Counted from the first letter of the stretch, positions 46,281 through 54,140 are shown. The stretch: 64,000 nucleotides of DNA from Brevibacillus brevis (GCF_022026395.1 NZ_CP041767.1:4062501-4126500), one strand, 5' to 3'. Notes: generated by a model from the letters alone, not told the origin. Translations and numbers: made by a program.

Positions 46281-46421
46281 TTATCCTTGTGGGTTATCGC
46301 TATACATAATAATAGGAGGTTTTTTAGGGAGCGACATGCTATTTGCACCAGTGGAAACAACAACTAGAAAGCAAGCTATTACCAGTGAAACTCTTGAAAG
46401 GACAGCTAAAAACTTCCTCAT
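46281..46421 (-). CDS. Signal-peptide pro-peptide, candidate RRNPP quorum-sensing signal
   Basis: A 46-codon gene directly downstream of the HTH/TPR regulator, three bases past its stop, with GAGGGG (inside the end of the regulator) as binding site. The product begins with a Sec-type signal sequence (MRKFLAVLSRVSLVIACFLV), followed by VVSTGANSMSLPKKPP and the C-terminus IIMYSDNPQG. This is the architecture of Phr, NprX, PapR and AimP precursors: export, then release of a short C-terminal peptide that re-enters the cell and binds the TPR receptor. By analogy the signal would be the last 5-8 residues, such as SDNPQG; the exact cut is not known. A terminator follows, so regulator and peptide form a two-gene operon. 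Confidence 0.8.
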   Translation of the reverse strand: MRKFLAVLSRVSLVIACFLVVVSTGANSMSLPKKPPIIMYSDNPQG

Positions 46422-46424
46422 ATG

Positions 46425-47708
46425 TTACCCCTCATTTCTTTTCCCGAATTTAATCATATTATATACTTCATTCAATTTTTTCAGAAGTTCCAAATCCATA
46501 TCTTTTTTTAATTCACAATGATGCATGTTTATCTCGACAGCGCAAGACATTATTTCTTCGATTCGATTGATTTTTCCGTAATACACAATACTTTGTAGAT
46601 AAGCATCCATGCCCTCATTGAAATGACCGCGACTAACAAGGAAGGCTCCTTTGTTTTTGTAATAATTCCCTATTCCTGAAAAGTTGTAAGCATTATTAAA
46701 ATCAAAAGAGAAGTTATGTTCCTCTGTGTTGATAACTTGTTCGATGGAGTTTACGTCATTAACGTAAAGTAATGCTTCTATTAGGTCGTTGACTCTATGG
46801 ATTAGATTGTTTTTTGTCGCTTCCCCTACACACTCCCTGAGCAATGGTATTGCTTCCTGATAATGACCAGTCTTTGACAAGATAATTGCACGTAGATACT
46901 TGGAGCGTTCCATGATAAAACGATAGCCTAACTTTTCGTACATTTCTATATGGGATTCCATGTCTTCAAATTTGCCCATTCGCATATAGCAATTACAAAT
47001 AGCCAAGGCAATGCGTTCCTTTATTTCATTGCTTGTAGAATCCTCGGCATGTCCCATTTTTCCAAGTTCAATACACTGCTCATATTTTTTCAAGTCATGT
47101 GCATCAAATGCCATTAAGTAGCAAAGGTTAATTCTCTCTTCATGACTCAAAAACTCTATGTAATACAACACTTCTTCCCCGTGACGAAAGGTTTCTTCGA
47201 GGCGGTGTGGGTTATTTCTTTCGATACGGTATCTATGAAATAAAGCTTTAGACATGTAGGGTTGAATTCCGCGAATCCGACAATATTGAGCAAGTTGGTT
47301 AAAGAGCACAAGTTTAATTTCTGTGTCTTCAACAGTGAGAGCAGTATTGTACAGCATCTCTACTGAGTCCTCAGTTTTTTCTTTTGGATTTTCGAGTATA
47401 CGGGAAACTATTTTTATAGTTAGGTCTTCATTTGGGAGTTGAATAGCTTCGAGCAACAAATCGTGTAAGCTATTGTGTCGTGTCTCATTAGAGATGTAAA
47501 GTTCGATTATCTCCTCATATTGTACATCTAAGGCTTCAAAGATGCGTAACAAGGTTATTAGTTCTGGTCGCTTTGTTTCTCCATTTTCTATTCTTGAAAT
47601 AGAGCTTTTGCTGACACTTGACTTTTCTTCTAGTTCAGAAAGAGTGAGGTTATTTTGGGTTCTGTACCGTAATATTATTTCGCCAATATGGTCTTCCACA
47701 TTTTTCAC
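46425..47708 (-). CDS. RRNPP-type quorum-sensing regulator (XRE HTH plus TPR)
   Basis: A 427-residue cytoplasmic peptide-sensing regulator. Residues 6-62 are an XRE helix-turn-helix (LTLSELEEKSSVSKSSISRIENG). The rest is alpha-helical with TPR-like pairs, such as YLRAIILSKTGHYQEAIPLL and GHFNEGMDAYLQSIVYYGKI, the fold of NprR, PlcR and Rgg/AimR-type receptors. The 46-residue secreted pro-peptide is encoded right after it. A Spo0E-like gene and a secreted protein gene are divergent and could be targets; an inverted repeat with TTCGACA/TGTCGAA arms lies in the 217-bp gap between the divergent genes. The host region is phage-derived, so a role in island or phage decisions is possible but unproven. 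Confidence 0.85.
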   Translation of the reverse strand: MKNVEDHIGEIILRYRTQNNLTLSELEEKSSVSKSSISRIENGETKRPELITLLRIFEALDVQYEEIIELYISNETRHNSLHDLLLEAIQLPNEDLTIKIVSRILENPKEKTEDSVEMLYNTALTVEDTEIKLVLFNQLAQYCRIRGIQPYMSKALFHRYRIERNNPHRLEETFRHGEEVLYYIEFLSHEERINLCYLMAFDAHDLKKYEQCIELGKMGHAEDSTSNEIKERIALAICNCYMRMGKFEDMESHIEMYEKLGYRFIMERSKYLRAIILSKTGHYQEAIPLLRECVGEATKNNLIHRVNDLIEALLYVNDVNSIEQVINTEEHNFSFDFNNAYNFSGIGNYYKNKGAFLVSRGHFNEGMDAYLQSIVYYGKINRIEEIMSCAVEINMHHCELKKDMDLELLKKLNEVYNMIKFGKRNEG

Positions 47709-47797
47709 TTAATTCACTCCTTTTCCATTTTATTACATATACGAAAAGCATTATATCAATAGGAGTTAGAACTATCAAATGCAAGTATTCGATCTGT

Positions 47798-47836
47798 TTC
47801 GACAATTTATGGCTTTTAAAATTATTTTGTGTCGAA
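47798..47836. promoter_or_regulatory. Inverted repeat in the divergent regulator/Spo0E promoter region
   Basis: TTCGACA (47798-47804) and TGTCGAA (47830-47836) are perfect inverted arms separated by 25 bp, so their centres are 32 bp (three helical turns) apart. A dimeric regulator contacting one face of the DNA would fit. It lies between the HTH/TPR regulator and the Spo0E-like gene. Confidence 0.45.
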
Positions 47837-47925
47837 CGTTGCATAAATGGAAAAATACTCGTTATTACGCAACAACTGGTATTCTTTGGAAGAAGCGAGG
47901 TGATGTAATGGGGGTGAGTTAAATA

Positions 47926-48147
47926 GTGAGAAGGCATGAAATGAGGAACGAAGACTTATTACAGAAGATTGATACCCTTCAATTCCAACTGAACGAAATT
48001 TTCAAACAGAAGGGAAGTCTAACTGACTGTGCTGTGGTAAGGGTGAGTCAAGAGCTTGATGATTACTTAGTGGAGCATCAACGTAGAATGAGAGATAAGG
48101 TGTCAGGCAAAGAGAACGTTACCTGTTATAGTCGAAGAGTAATCTGA
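47926..48147 (+). CDS. Spo0E-like aspartyl-phosphate phosphatase
   Basis: A 73-residue protein with the family layout of two helices joined by a short loop: ELN-type first helix (LLQKIDTLQFQLNEIFKQKG) and the signature SQELDDYLVEHQR in the second. The SQxLD motif is the Spo0E hallmark; the Asp contacts phospho-Spo0A. Such proteins dephosphorylate Spo0A~P and delay sporulation. The GTG at 47926 has GGGGTGAG seven bases upstream; ATG 47941 is an alternative. It is divergent from the quorum regulator and 20 bp ahead of a secreted protein gene. Confidence 0.8.
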   Translation: MRRHEMRNEDLLQKIDTLQFQLNEIFKQKGSLTDCAVVRVSQELDDYLVEHQRRMRDKVSGKENVTCYSRRVI

Positions 48148-48170
48148 TTAACAATTTAGGGGGTATTGTG

Positions 48171-49010
48171 ATGAAAAAGGCAGTTATGGCGACAATTTTA
48201 TCTTTAAGCCTACTATCAAGTGTACCTTTACCTACAATGGCATTCGCGCAATCTTCAGAGATCAGTGATGGTTGGGGAGGTGACTCACTCACACCTGAAC
48301 AGATTGAAAAGCTGCTGACGGATGTAGGATTAACTCGTACAGAATTGCAGCAATTTCCTCAAGAAATACTTGAAGAATTATTGAATAATGATGCTAAGAA
48401 ACTTGCTGAAAATACAAAAGAAATTAATATGAGTAAGTACCTATCTAAAAATAACCTCGCAACTTCAGGTGAGGAAGTAGATGGGGGATGGCTTGAACTT
48501 AATTCAAAAGCTTTTGAGGTTAAAAGTGATGACCGCGATAAAAAGAAGTTTTACTTTTATGGGAAATATGAATGGACAGATAGTCCAGCATTCGAATTAA
48601 CAGACGCTGTTAGTATTGGTTTCCCCGATTCTGCTGAATTCGTATTGCCGATGTCATCGAGAGGAAAAGTAAGAGAACATGAGACACGTTACTGCTACAA
48701 ACCTGAGAACAACTCGTCAGCAAAATGGGATTGTTCAACTGATACATCTCCTGAAGAGTGGGATAACGGAATGGGAGTTGGAAACATTATCGACTTAGAA
48801 GAGATGCCTAGTAATCTTGTCCATAAAGGGTATATTGGACAATATGTATATACTGAACGAGAATCTGGATATGTAAACATTAAGTTTGAGTATGGACACC
48901 AAGCAATTGATGTGGGAAATCCTGAGTTTGCTGTTTATCCTGCGGGATTATCCATTCAACCAGAAAGTGTTGATTATACGTTTGACTATGGTTTAGAATT
49001 TGAATGGTAG
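48171..49010 (+). CDS. Secreted protein of unknown function
   Basis: A 279-residue exported protein. The signal peptide (MKKAVMATILSLSLLSSVPL, cleavage near AFA-QSS) is followed by a helical segment (LTPEQIEKLLTDVGLTRTEL) and a mostly beta-rich domain with aromatic and acidic residues (FYFYGKYEWTDSPAFELTDAV). Two Cys (TRYCYKP and KWDCST) could form a disulfide. No family is recognised. AGGGGG precedes ATG 48171. It lies 23 bp after the Spo0E-like gene and may share its transcript and its control by the divergent quorum regulator. Confidence 0.72.
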   Translation: MKKAVMATILSLSLLSSVPLPTMAFAQSSEISDGWGGDSLTPEQIEKLLTDVGLTRTELQQFPQEILEELLNNDAKKLAENTKEINMSKYLSKNNLATSGEEVDGGWLELNSKAFEVKSDDRDKKKFYFYGKYEWTDSPAFELTDAVSIGFPDSAEFVLPMSSRGKVREHETRYCYKPENNSSAKWDCSTDTSPEEWDNGMGVGNIIDLEEMPSNLVHKGYIGQYVYTERESGYVNIKFEYGHQAIDVGNPEFAVYPAGLSIQPESVDYTFDYGLEFEW

Positions 49011-49018
49011 TAATTTCC

Positions 49019-49055
49019 AAAGTCCCCTCTTTAACAGCTTGAGGGGGCTTTACTA
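49019..49055 (+). terminator. Probable terminator after the secreted protein gene
   Basis: CCCCTC and GAGGGG (within 49022-49047) form a six-pair stem around an 11-base loop, followed by the weak tract GCTTTACT. Confidence 0.5.
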
Positions 49056-49075
49056 TACTGAAAAGGAGAGTGCCC

Positions 49076-49264
49076 ATGATACTTTTTTTAATTATTTTAC
49101 TGGCTTTTTTGGGATTTTCTTTTATTTTTTCACTGTTGGAAGCTATTAAATATGCAACACAAAAAAATTTTATTAAATACAACAAGTTACGGAACATTTC
49201 TTCGATAAGTTTTGTTCTGCTTCTTATCGTTTCTTTTTTTATTGCGAGAATAATAACTAATTAA
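49076..49264 (+). CDS. Small membrane protein
   Basis: A 62-residue protein with two transmembrane helices (about 2-22 and 40-60) and a basic loop between them (KYATQKNFIKYNKLRN). ATG 49076 is chosen over GTG 49070 because AAGGAG is then at normal spacing. No family is recognised. Small two-helix proteins of this type are frequent in phage-derived regions. Confidence 0.55.
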   Translation: MILFLIILLAFLGFSFIFSLLEAIKYATQKNFIKYNKLRNISSISFVLLLIVSFFIARIITN

Positions 49265-49528
49265 GATTCAATTTTAGAGATTTAAAAGAAAGGGCTGTCC
49301 CAAGGTATCCTTGTACCCTTGTGGAGAGCTACGATATTTTAGTAACGTTCCCATTCGATTCGTAACCATTGCCATTAGTAACGTTAGCGTGGCTCGTCAA
49401 AGGATAGTTGGCTCACCCCTTTTCTTTCGGAAGTAAAAAACAAATCGCTTCCTCTTCTTGACCCAAGGTAATTCGGGACAGTAGATGAAGCGTTTTTTTT
49501 CAGTAATAGCAATGCTCTGTGAATAGGA
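49265..49528. other. Gene-free stretch with decayed sequence
   Basis: No supported gene lies from 49265 to 49690. The GGGCTGTCCC near 49293 resembles the first bases of some insertion-sequence ends, but no partner or transposase is seen. The right part carries repeat copy 2 (49529-49606). Confidence 0.4.
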
Positions 49529-49606
49529 AGTGACTTTTTAAATTTAAGTCTATCTGAATTTCGGTGCTCGCTTCACCCGCAGTGCTTCTACTCTCCAGAA
49601 GGACCC
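49529..49606 (+). repeat. Dispersed structured repeat, copy 2
   Basis: This 78-bp partner of the element at 45762-45840 is in the same orientation. Conserved blocks are ATTTCGG, GCTCGCT, ACCCGCA and CAGAAGGACCC. The inner hairpin here is AGTG-CTTC-TACT, against AGGG-CCTA-CCCT in copy 1: one G-C pair becomes T-A and another becomes a G-T wobble, so the pairing is preserved. Confidence 0.6.
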
Positions 49607-49690
49607 GTAATTTTTCCTAGCATTGATTTTGAGCTGAGCTTCGCAATTAGATAATCACGTTTTAGCTCTTTGCTCAATCAGCCAAGGTAG

Positions 49691-49981
49691 TTACCCATCT
49701 GTGATTCCCAACCTCTCCATTGTGGCTTGTACATCGCCAGTTACTTCAATCATATCTACATTGCCACTGACCTGTATCAATAGCTGCTGTCCATCTTGCA
49801 TCATGAAGAAAGAAACACCATCCTCATCCTTAACTGGTTGATTACCTTTGACATGATGGCTGGCGATGACCTTGCCTTGCCCATTGTACTTCGCTACTAG
49901 AAACTCTCTACTTGTACCGCATCCATAGATTAGTAACACAATGCAGCATAACATCAGCATGTGCTTTAACTTCGATACCAT
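49691..49981 (-). CDS. Small lipoprotein
   Basis: A 96-residue predicted lipoprotein. The N-terminus MVSKLKHMLMLCCIVLLIYG ends in a lipobox (IYG followed by Cys21), so it should be lipid-anchored on the outer face of the membrane. The mature part of about 75 residues (EFLVAKYNGQGKVIASHHVK) looks like a small beta domain. AAGGAG precedes the ATG. It follows a broken gene on the same strand, with a terminator between them. Family not recognised. Confidence 0.7.
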   Translation of the reverse strand: MVSKLKHMLMLCCIVLLIYGCGTSREFLVAKYNGQGKVIASHHVKGNQPVKDEDGVSFFMMQDGQQLLIQVSGNVDMIEVTGDVQATMERLGITDG

Positions 49982-50007
49982 CTCTTCTTCGCTCCTTTCT
50001 TACAAAT

Positions 50008-50036
50008 AAAAAAGCCACTACTACTGAGCGGCTTCA
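50008..50036 (-). terminator. Intrinsic terminator overlapping the stop of the broken gene
   Basis: On the minus strand AGCCGCT pairs with AGTGGCT across a short loop, followed by TTTTTTATTTG. Confidence 0.7.
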
Positions 50037-50277
50037 TGTTTATATATTCCGTTGTGATCCCACCATACATCTTTGAACTCTGGACGATGTACAACGTCCT
50101 GTATCGGATACCACTCTTGCTTATCTATCAGCACTTCTCAGTCATATTGTCCTTTACAAAGAGATGTACCAACCAACTATCCTCTTCAACTGACACAATA
50201 CGTCCGATCAGTCCGCTTTTCATATGACTACCTTTTCCGCTCAAATACGGTTCTACTGGATCATTTACTTGAACCAT
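50021..50277 (-). pseudogene. Frameshifted small hypothetical gene
   Basis: ATG 50277 with GGAGG upstream opens MVQVNDPVEPYLSGKGSHMK and continues to VHLFVKDNMTEK, where the frame stops. Adding one base near 50134-50139 continues it as VLIDKQEWYPIQDVVHRPEF and on to HNGIYKHEAAQ, ending at 50023-50021 inside a terminator. The intact product would be about 85 residues with a KOW/SH3-like feel (GRIVSVEEDSWLVHLF). No function is assigned. Like other genes nearby it is broken by a single-base deletion. Confidence 0.6.
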
Positions 50278-50399
50278 CGGCTCTACCTCCAATCACTTCA
50301 GCTGTGCAAAGAATATAAAGTGTTAGACTGGCAGGTTTATTGAGCTATCGTACCCGCCGTACTGAAGCCCCCGCCACACCTTCGTATAAAGTCCTGAGG

Positions 50400-50927
50400 T
50401 TACGGAAAGTCCAGATCACCATCGATGACGCGGAACATCTCCCTCTTCCGCGCCGGATACCGGGCATCCAGTTCCTCCCACTGCCGCTTCGGTAATATCA
50501 AAAACTCGTGGGTATCGGAAAGATACGAGGCTTCAAACAGACGAATTTCGTATTTGTCCCTGATCAATTCCTGGAACCCGCGAATTGTGATATAGCGATC
50601 TTTTCCAGAAAACGTGAGCTCAATCGAATGCAGTTGTCCATTGTAGGTAACGTCCAACCCTTTGTCCGTAGTCGTCACCTCGACCGATTCATCCGGAAGC
50701 CGTTCACCGAACAATCGAACGATCTCCTCGTCAAATTCTCCCCAATCTACGATGATGCTGTATACGTAAGCGAACACAATCGGAATTTGCTTCTCGATCG
50801 CAAGCTCGTCCGCCAGCACAAATCGATGGCGATCTAATGTTTCACGATTATTTTCAATAAATTGTTGAAGCTGTCGCTCGTCTCCTTCGAATAGAAACGT
50901 CAGCTCACTGTCGCTCGGCATTCTCAT
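50400..50927 (-). CDS. Hypothetical protein
   Basis: A 175-residue acidic soluble protein, starting at ATG 50927 (MRMPSDSELTFLFEGDERQL), which has GGAGG upstream; a longer frame to 50972 has no binding site. It contains LIRDKYEIRLFEASYLSDTH and ends with GDLDFP. No signal peptide, membrane segment or known catalytic motif is seen. The position beside polymorphic-toxin-type and phage genes and the acidic character would allow an orphan immunity protein, but this is speculative. Confidence 0.6.
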   Translation of the reverse strand: MRMPSDSELTFLFEGDERQLQQFIENNRETLDRHRFVLADELAIEKQIPIVFAYVYSIIVDWGEFDEEIVRLFGERLPDESVEVTTTDKGLDVTYNGQLHSIELTFSGKDRYITIRGFQELIRDKYEIRLFEASYLSDTHEFLILPKRQWEELDARYPARKREMFRVIDGDLDFP

Positions 50928-51419
50928 CCCATTAACCTCCCTGTGTTCACCCAATTGGTACCACTGCACCAACTAACACTAAAACTGAACAAAGATATTT
51001 CATATTTCATTCCACACTCTTTCTGCCTTGATTTATATACGCAATTCTTAGGAGAAAGTTTCCAAGTTGCTGCGTTAAACTGCCCGTTAGCATAATGAAC
51101 CTGCGAGTCTAGTACTTTATTTTCTAGTCTAAAACATTATTTTCTCGAAACATCAGCATTTCCGATCTGCTCTTTTAAATTATTTAACCACTCTAAATAC
51201 GAGTGACATGTCGCGAGTATATCTTTTATTTCTTATCATTCTTATCATTATTGTTTATATCCGTTTGCTGTTACTTTACTGTTACCCCTCTGCAAAATAA
51301 TAGAGGCAGAACCCTTGATGAAACAGCGTTTTAGCTGTTTCTTAGCTGTTACCCCTTTTTCTTGGGAAATAGTGTAGGGAATTGTCGAGACCCCCGAACG
51401 TTTACTCTTGTTTTTAACA
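50928..51419. other. Gene-free A/T-rich stretch
   Basis: No supported gene, RNA or strong hairpin is seen here. Short repeats such as TTCTTATCATTCTTATCATT near 51230-51255 are local. Confidence 0.5.
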
Positions 51420-51446
51420 AAAGAAAAAGCACCGTAATGGTGCTTT
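51420..51446 (-). terminator. Intrinsic terminator of the interrupted membrane protein gene
   Basis: AGCACC (51428-51433) and GGTGCT (51439-51444) pair. On the minus strand TTTTCTTTTG follows the hairpin. Confidence 0.8.
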
Positions 51447-52082
51447 CTACTTTTCAGTTATCTCCACATATTTTGTTCTAAGTTCCTGCTTATAGTCATC
51501 GATACTTTTTATCATTGACTGAATAATCTCCGTAGTAAATTGTACTGCACGTTGTAAATCTTCGGTATACTCTTCTCTATTTTCCATTTTTCTCTTTATG
51601 ACTTCATAATCATATTCGCATCTGTCATAAAATTTTTGATAACTATAGAGCTTAACAGCCAGAGATCCGCCAATATCCTTTTTTACTCTTGCACAGGCTG
51701 TATCAACCTTTTCCTTTAACCTAACAAAAGACCCTAACTGATCTAGTTAATTTTCCCTTAAGAACAATAAGTTTAGTATTGGTTTTAAATCGTTGGAAAC
51801 CTCATCAGCTACAATGTACTTATGAAAATACGAATCTACAAACTTTTCTTCTTTATCCCTTTTTAATGTTTGAGTTACACCTTGTAATGTTAGTTGTCCA
51901 GCAATAATGCCGCCAATTACAGCTCCAATAGCGCTAAATATTCCACTAAGAACTGTAGCCCAATTTGAGTCACCTGTTTTAATAAAGATAAAGGAGAAAG
52001 ACAGAAGTAATACAATTATTGCTATCGTAACTATTATTGCAGAGTATGGTGAGTTAATAATTTTTTCCTGTTCCTTTTTCAT
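51447..52082 (-). pseudogene. Two-helix membrane protein gene interrupted by an in-frame stop
   Basis: From ATG 52082 (MKKEQEKIINSPYSAIIVTI; AGGAGG upstream) the frame encodes two transmembrane helices (about 14-35 and 44-65) and a cytoplasmic part ending LNLLFLREN at a TAA (51749-51747). The same frame then continues without a shift for 99 codons (LDQLGSFVRLKEKVDTACAR, charged and helical, to KYVEITEK) up to a TAG at 51449-51447, directly before a terminator. The full protein would be about 211 residues. A point mutation to TAA is the simplest reading; suppression or a sequencing error is possible. Function unknown. Confidence 0.6.
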
Positions 52083-52127
52083 ATTCCCCTCCTTCTTCAC
52101 ATTTCGACAACTGGGAGAATTATCCTC

Positions 52128-52152
52128 CATAAGAAAAAGCACCACAAGGGTG
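52128..52152 (-). terminator. Intrinsic terminator after the small membrane protein
   Basis: On the minus strand AGCACC-CTTGT-GGTGCT is followed by TTTTCTTA. Confidence 0.7.
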
Positions 52153-52293
52153 CTATCTCCTTAAAAGTCTTGGTTGAAAAAACCAAACTACAAATGCTGC
52201 ACCAGCCAATGCCCATAGCCACTCCGGAACTGTGGAGACAATCATTTTACCAACGTACAACATGCAAGAGAGTATAAATTCTATTACACTCAT
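52153..52293 (-). CDS. Small membrane protein, possibly phage-derived
   Basis: A 46-residue protein from ATG 52293 (MSVIEFILSCMLYVGKMIVS) with a second hydrophobic segment WLWALAGAAFVVWFF and a basic end PRLLRR. The frame could start further upstream, but the extra part is not hydrophobic and has no good site. Two short helices and a basic tail are compatible with a holin-like protein; evidence is thin. A terminator follows. Confidence 0.4.
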   Translation of the reverse strand: MSVIEFILSCMLYVGKMIVSTVPEWLWALAGAAFVVWFFQPRLLRR

Positions 52294-52863
52294 TTGATAT
52301 TCATCCAAATATCTACACCTGCCTTTCAATACCATTTTCAGGCAAATGTAGGTACTTGTCCATACATAATGCCCCCTACTTTCTCCTGCGTAATGCAAGC
52401 CGCCACGTTCCGAAGTTTTAGCCGATGTGGTCGCAGTTGTTATAGGAGGCGGTGCAGAACAATCAGCAAGCCTTTACCCATTCTTACCGGTAACAAGACT
52501 CTGCACTCTTGGGGCAGGATTGGAGTAATCCATTAGGGACGTACGACGTAGGGATTGAGAAGCGCGGCGGCATCCCCTCACAAAGTTAGTCCCTGTTCCC
52601 TACGCCACGGTAATCGTCCGTCTTTGTTCTAGACATGGTTAGTGCTTGAAATGCGTTGCATGGTGTTGTGCGTCTCAAGAATTTTAATAGCCATTTCATA
52701 GACCTCCTCCACTAGAAAAGCTACTCATTTACTGAGCGGCTCATTTTGGTTTTTCTGTTTTTTCTCCTCGAAACCTTGTTTAGATGTATTCATTGCCTTG
52801 ATCCTTCGTAATCTGTCCACTATTCATGGGATAACATACTTTATCAAAATCGTTGTAGCTGTA
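52294..52863. other. Stretch without a supported gene
   Basis: There are fragments only. On the minus strand near 52693 a good AGGAGG precedes two overlapping very short frames (37 and 21 codons), and a terminator-like hairpin (GAGCCGCTCA...TGAGTAGC then TTTTC, about 52718-52745) lies just upstream of it. These look like relics of small phage genes. Confidence 0.4.
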
Positions 52864-53013
52864 TCAGAGGAAACCCGTTTCGCTTTCATAATCAATCTCT
52901 GGATACTGTCTTGCTACTGCCTTTACATGCTCCGTACTGCTGCAGAAATTACGATGTACTTTAACGTTTTTTGTTCTGCGATCAACAGTCAGCCCTTCTC
53001 GCACATATGACAT
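52864..53013 (-). CDS. Small hypothetical protein, phage-like
   Basis: A 49-residue frame (MSYVREGLTVDRRTKNVKVH, then NFCSSTEHVKAVARQYPEID) with coding-like composition, rich in charged residues. The nearest binding site (AAAGGAG near 53049) is better placed for a six-codon frame just upstream, so the original start may have been lost. No domain is recognised. Confidence 0.35.
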   Translation of the reverse strand: MSYVREGLTVDRRTKNVKVHRNFCSSTEHVKAVARQYPEIDYESETGFL

Positions 53014-53124
53014 TTCTATTTTTTAGGAGTTTGCATATGTGACTCTCCTTTCAAATGAAAAACCGCCCGTTTATACTAGTAGAGAATTGTTATAATTATG
53101 TTAATCCAAAAGAGGGGGATTGCT

Positions 53125-53871
53125 TTGTCTTTTAAAGTTTATAGACTGACAGATTACTTTCAACTTTTAACTCATACAGCTGAGACCAACAAACATAAAC
53201 TACCACCTCCACTACCCTGGATTGAGCCTTCTGTAAACATGTTATACTTAGAAGCTGCATCATCTTTTTTATTCGGCAATTATTATAGTGCTATTATTTC
53301 AACCAGCACATTACTTGAGCATACACTTCGTGTGGCTGTCTTGAGTCCTGATCAAAATGGACTTAAGAGAAAACTAAGTAAGACCAAACTCAATAAATAT
53401 CAATCCATTTCCGAGTTATTAAAAGCACCTAACATTAATCAGTTAATCCCTCATCAAGATGATCAAGATTGGTGGGATAAAATTGGAAGGGATTTGAGAA
53501 ACAAGGTAGCTCATTACTTGATTCCTACCCTATTAAAACGTTACACAACTAAGGATTATCATCCTGAACACTATGTTATTACTAATGACGATGGCTCACC
53601 AAAAGGAAATGATTTATTGCACGATTGGGGCTCCTTCTATCATAGGTCTGATTACTACATATCAGAGCGTTTTTTATCAGAGTCTTACGATCAGTTATCG
53701 AAATTAATCGCAAATACTCAATGGCAAGCAGATACATCTTGGTGGATATCCCAAAAAGATTGGTATGATGAGTTTTTTTCATATGATTGGACTCACGATA
53801 AAATGCAAGACAGCTTAAGAACGTTATATACTACTATGAATTTTGAAGACAGCCTATCAAACAAGGAGTAG
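53125..53871 (+). CDS. Hypothetical protein with a HEPN-like RNxxxH motif
   Basis: A 248-residue soluble, helical protein rich in Trp and Tyr. The first half (LYLEAASSFLFGNYYSAIIS, then STLLEHTLRVAV) and the motif RDLRNKVAHYL near residue 145 resemble HEPN-fold proteins, in which R-x4-H is the core of an RNase active site in many defence and toxin systems. The start is placed at TTG 53125, six bases after AGGGGG. The ATG at 53098 immediately follows a TATAAT (53091-53096) and is likely upstream of the transcript start. A terminator overlaps the stop. No partner antitoxin is seen. Confidence 0.55.
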   Translation: MSFKVYRLTDYFQLLTHTAETNKHKLPPPLPWIEPSVNMLYLEAASSFLFGNYYSAIISTSTLLEHTLRVAVLSPDQNGLKRKLSKTKLNKYQSISELLKAPNINQLIPHQDDQDWWDKIGRDLRNKVAHYLIPTLLKRYTTKDYHPEHYVITNDDGSPKGNDLLHDWGSFYHRSDYYISERFLSESYDQLSKLIANTQWQADTSWWISQKDWYDEFFSYDWTHDKMQDSLRTLYTTMNFEDSLSNKE

Positions 53872-53885
53872 GCTGTTTTGTTTCC
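53850..53885 (+). terminator. Terminator overlapping the stop of the HEPN-like gene
   Basis: AGCCTA and TAGGCT pair, with TGTTTTGTTT after the hairpin. The stem contains the stop codon. Confidence 0.6.
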
Positions 53886-53894
53886 TCCACTGCA

Positions 53895-54140
53895 TTACGA
53901 TTTCCCGACACACGTAGGAACGCAAGCCTTTGGATCGGCAGAGCATCTATAAACATCGCAGGTGATCCTGCAATCACCAAACCCGTCCTTCGGTGTAATT
54001 GTGTGTCGTTTTGCGATTTCAATCTGATTGCCACAGACGTAGGCCAAATTTACAACTGCCTGGCCAAAGGCAGACACTTCAACTGCGCATAAAGCTGACA
54101 AGACGGAAACCTGATAGAACCTGAATTCACTTGTACACAT
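53895..54140 (-). CDS. Small cysteine-rich hypothetical protein
   Basis: An 81-codon frame (MCTSEFRFYQVSVLSALCAV...) with a weakly hydrophobic N-terminal half and a Cys-rich end: DGFGDCRITCDVYRCSADPK followed by ACVPTCVGKS. Five Cys in the last 27 residues suggest disulfides and export or metal binding. TAGGTG precedes the ATG. No family is recognised, and coding status is uncertain because the frame lies in a decayed area next to the integrase remnant. Confidence 0.4.
   Translation of the reverse strand: MCTSEFRFYQVSVLSALCAVEVSAFGQAVVNLAYVCGNQIEIAKRHTITPKDGFGDCRITCDVYRCSADPKACVPTCVGKS

Noticed and set aside
46231-46521. Plus-strand open frame opposite the pro-peptide and the end of the quorum regulator
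   Set aside because: It overlaps two better supported minus-strand genes, and the binding site before its internal ATG is weak. The minus-strand pro-peptide explains the open frame.
49291-49320. GGGCTGTCCC motif as a possible insertion-sequence terminus
   Set aside because: No matching inverted end, target duplication or transposase sequence is visible nearby.
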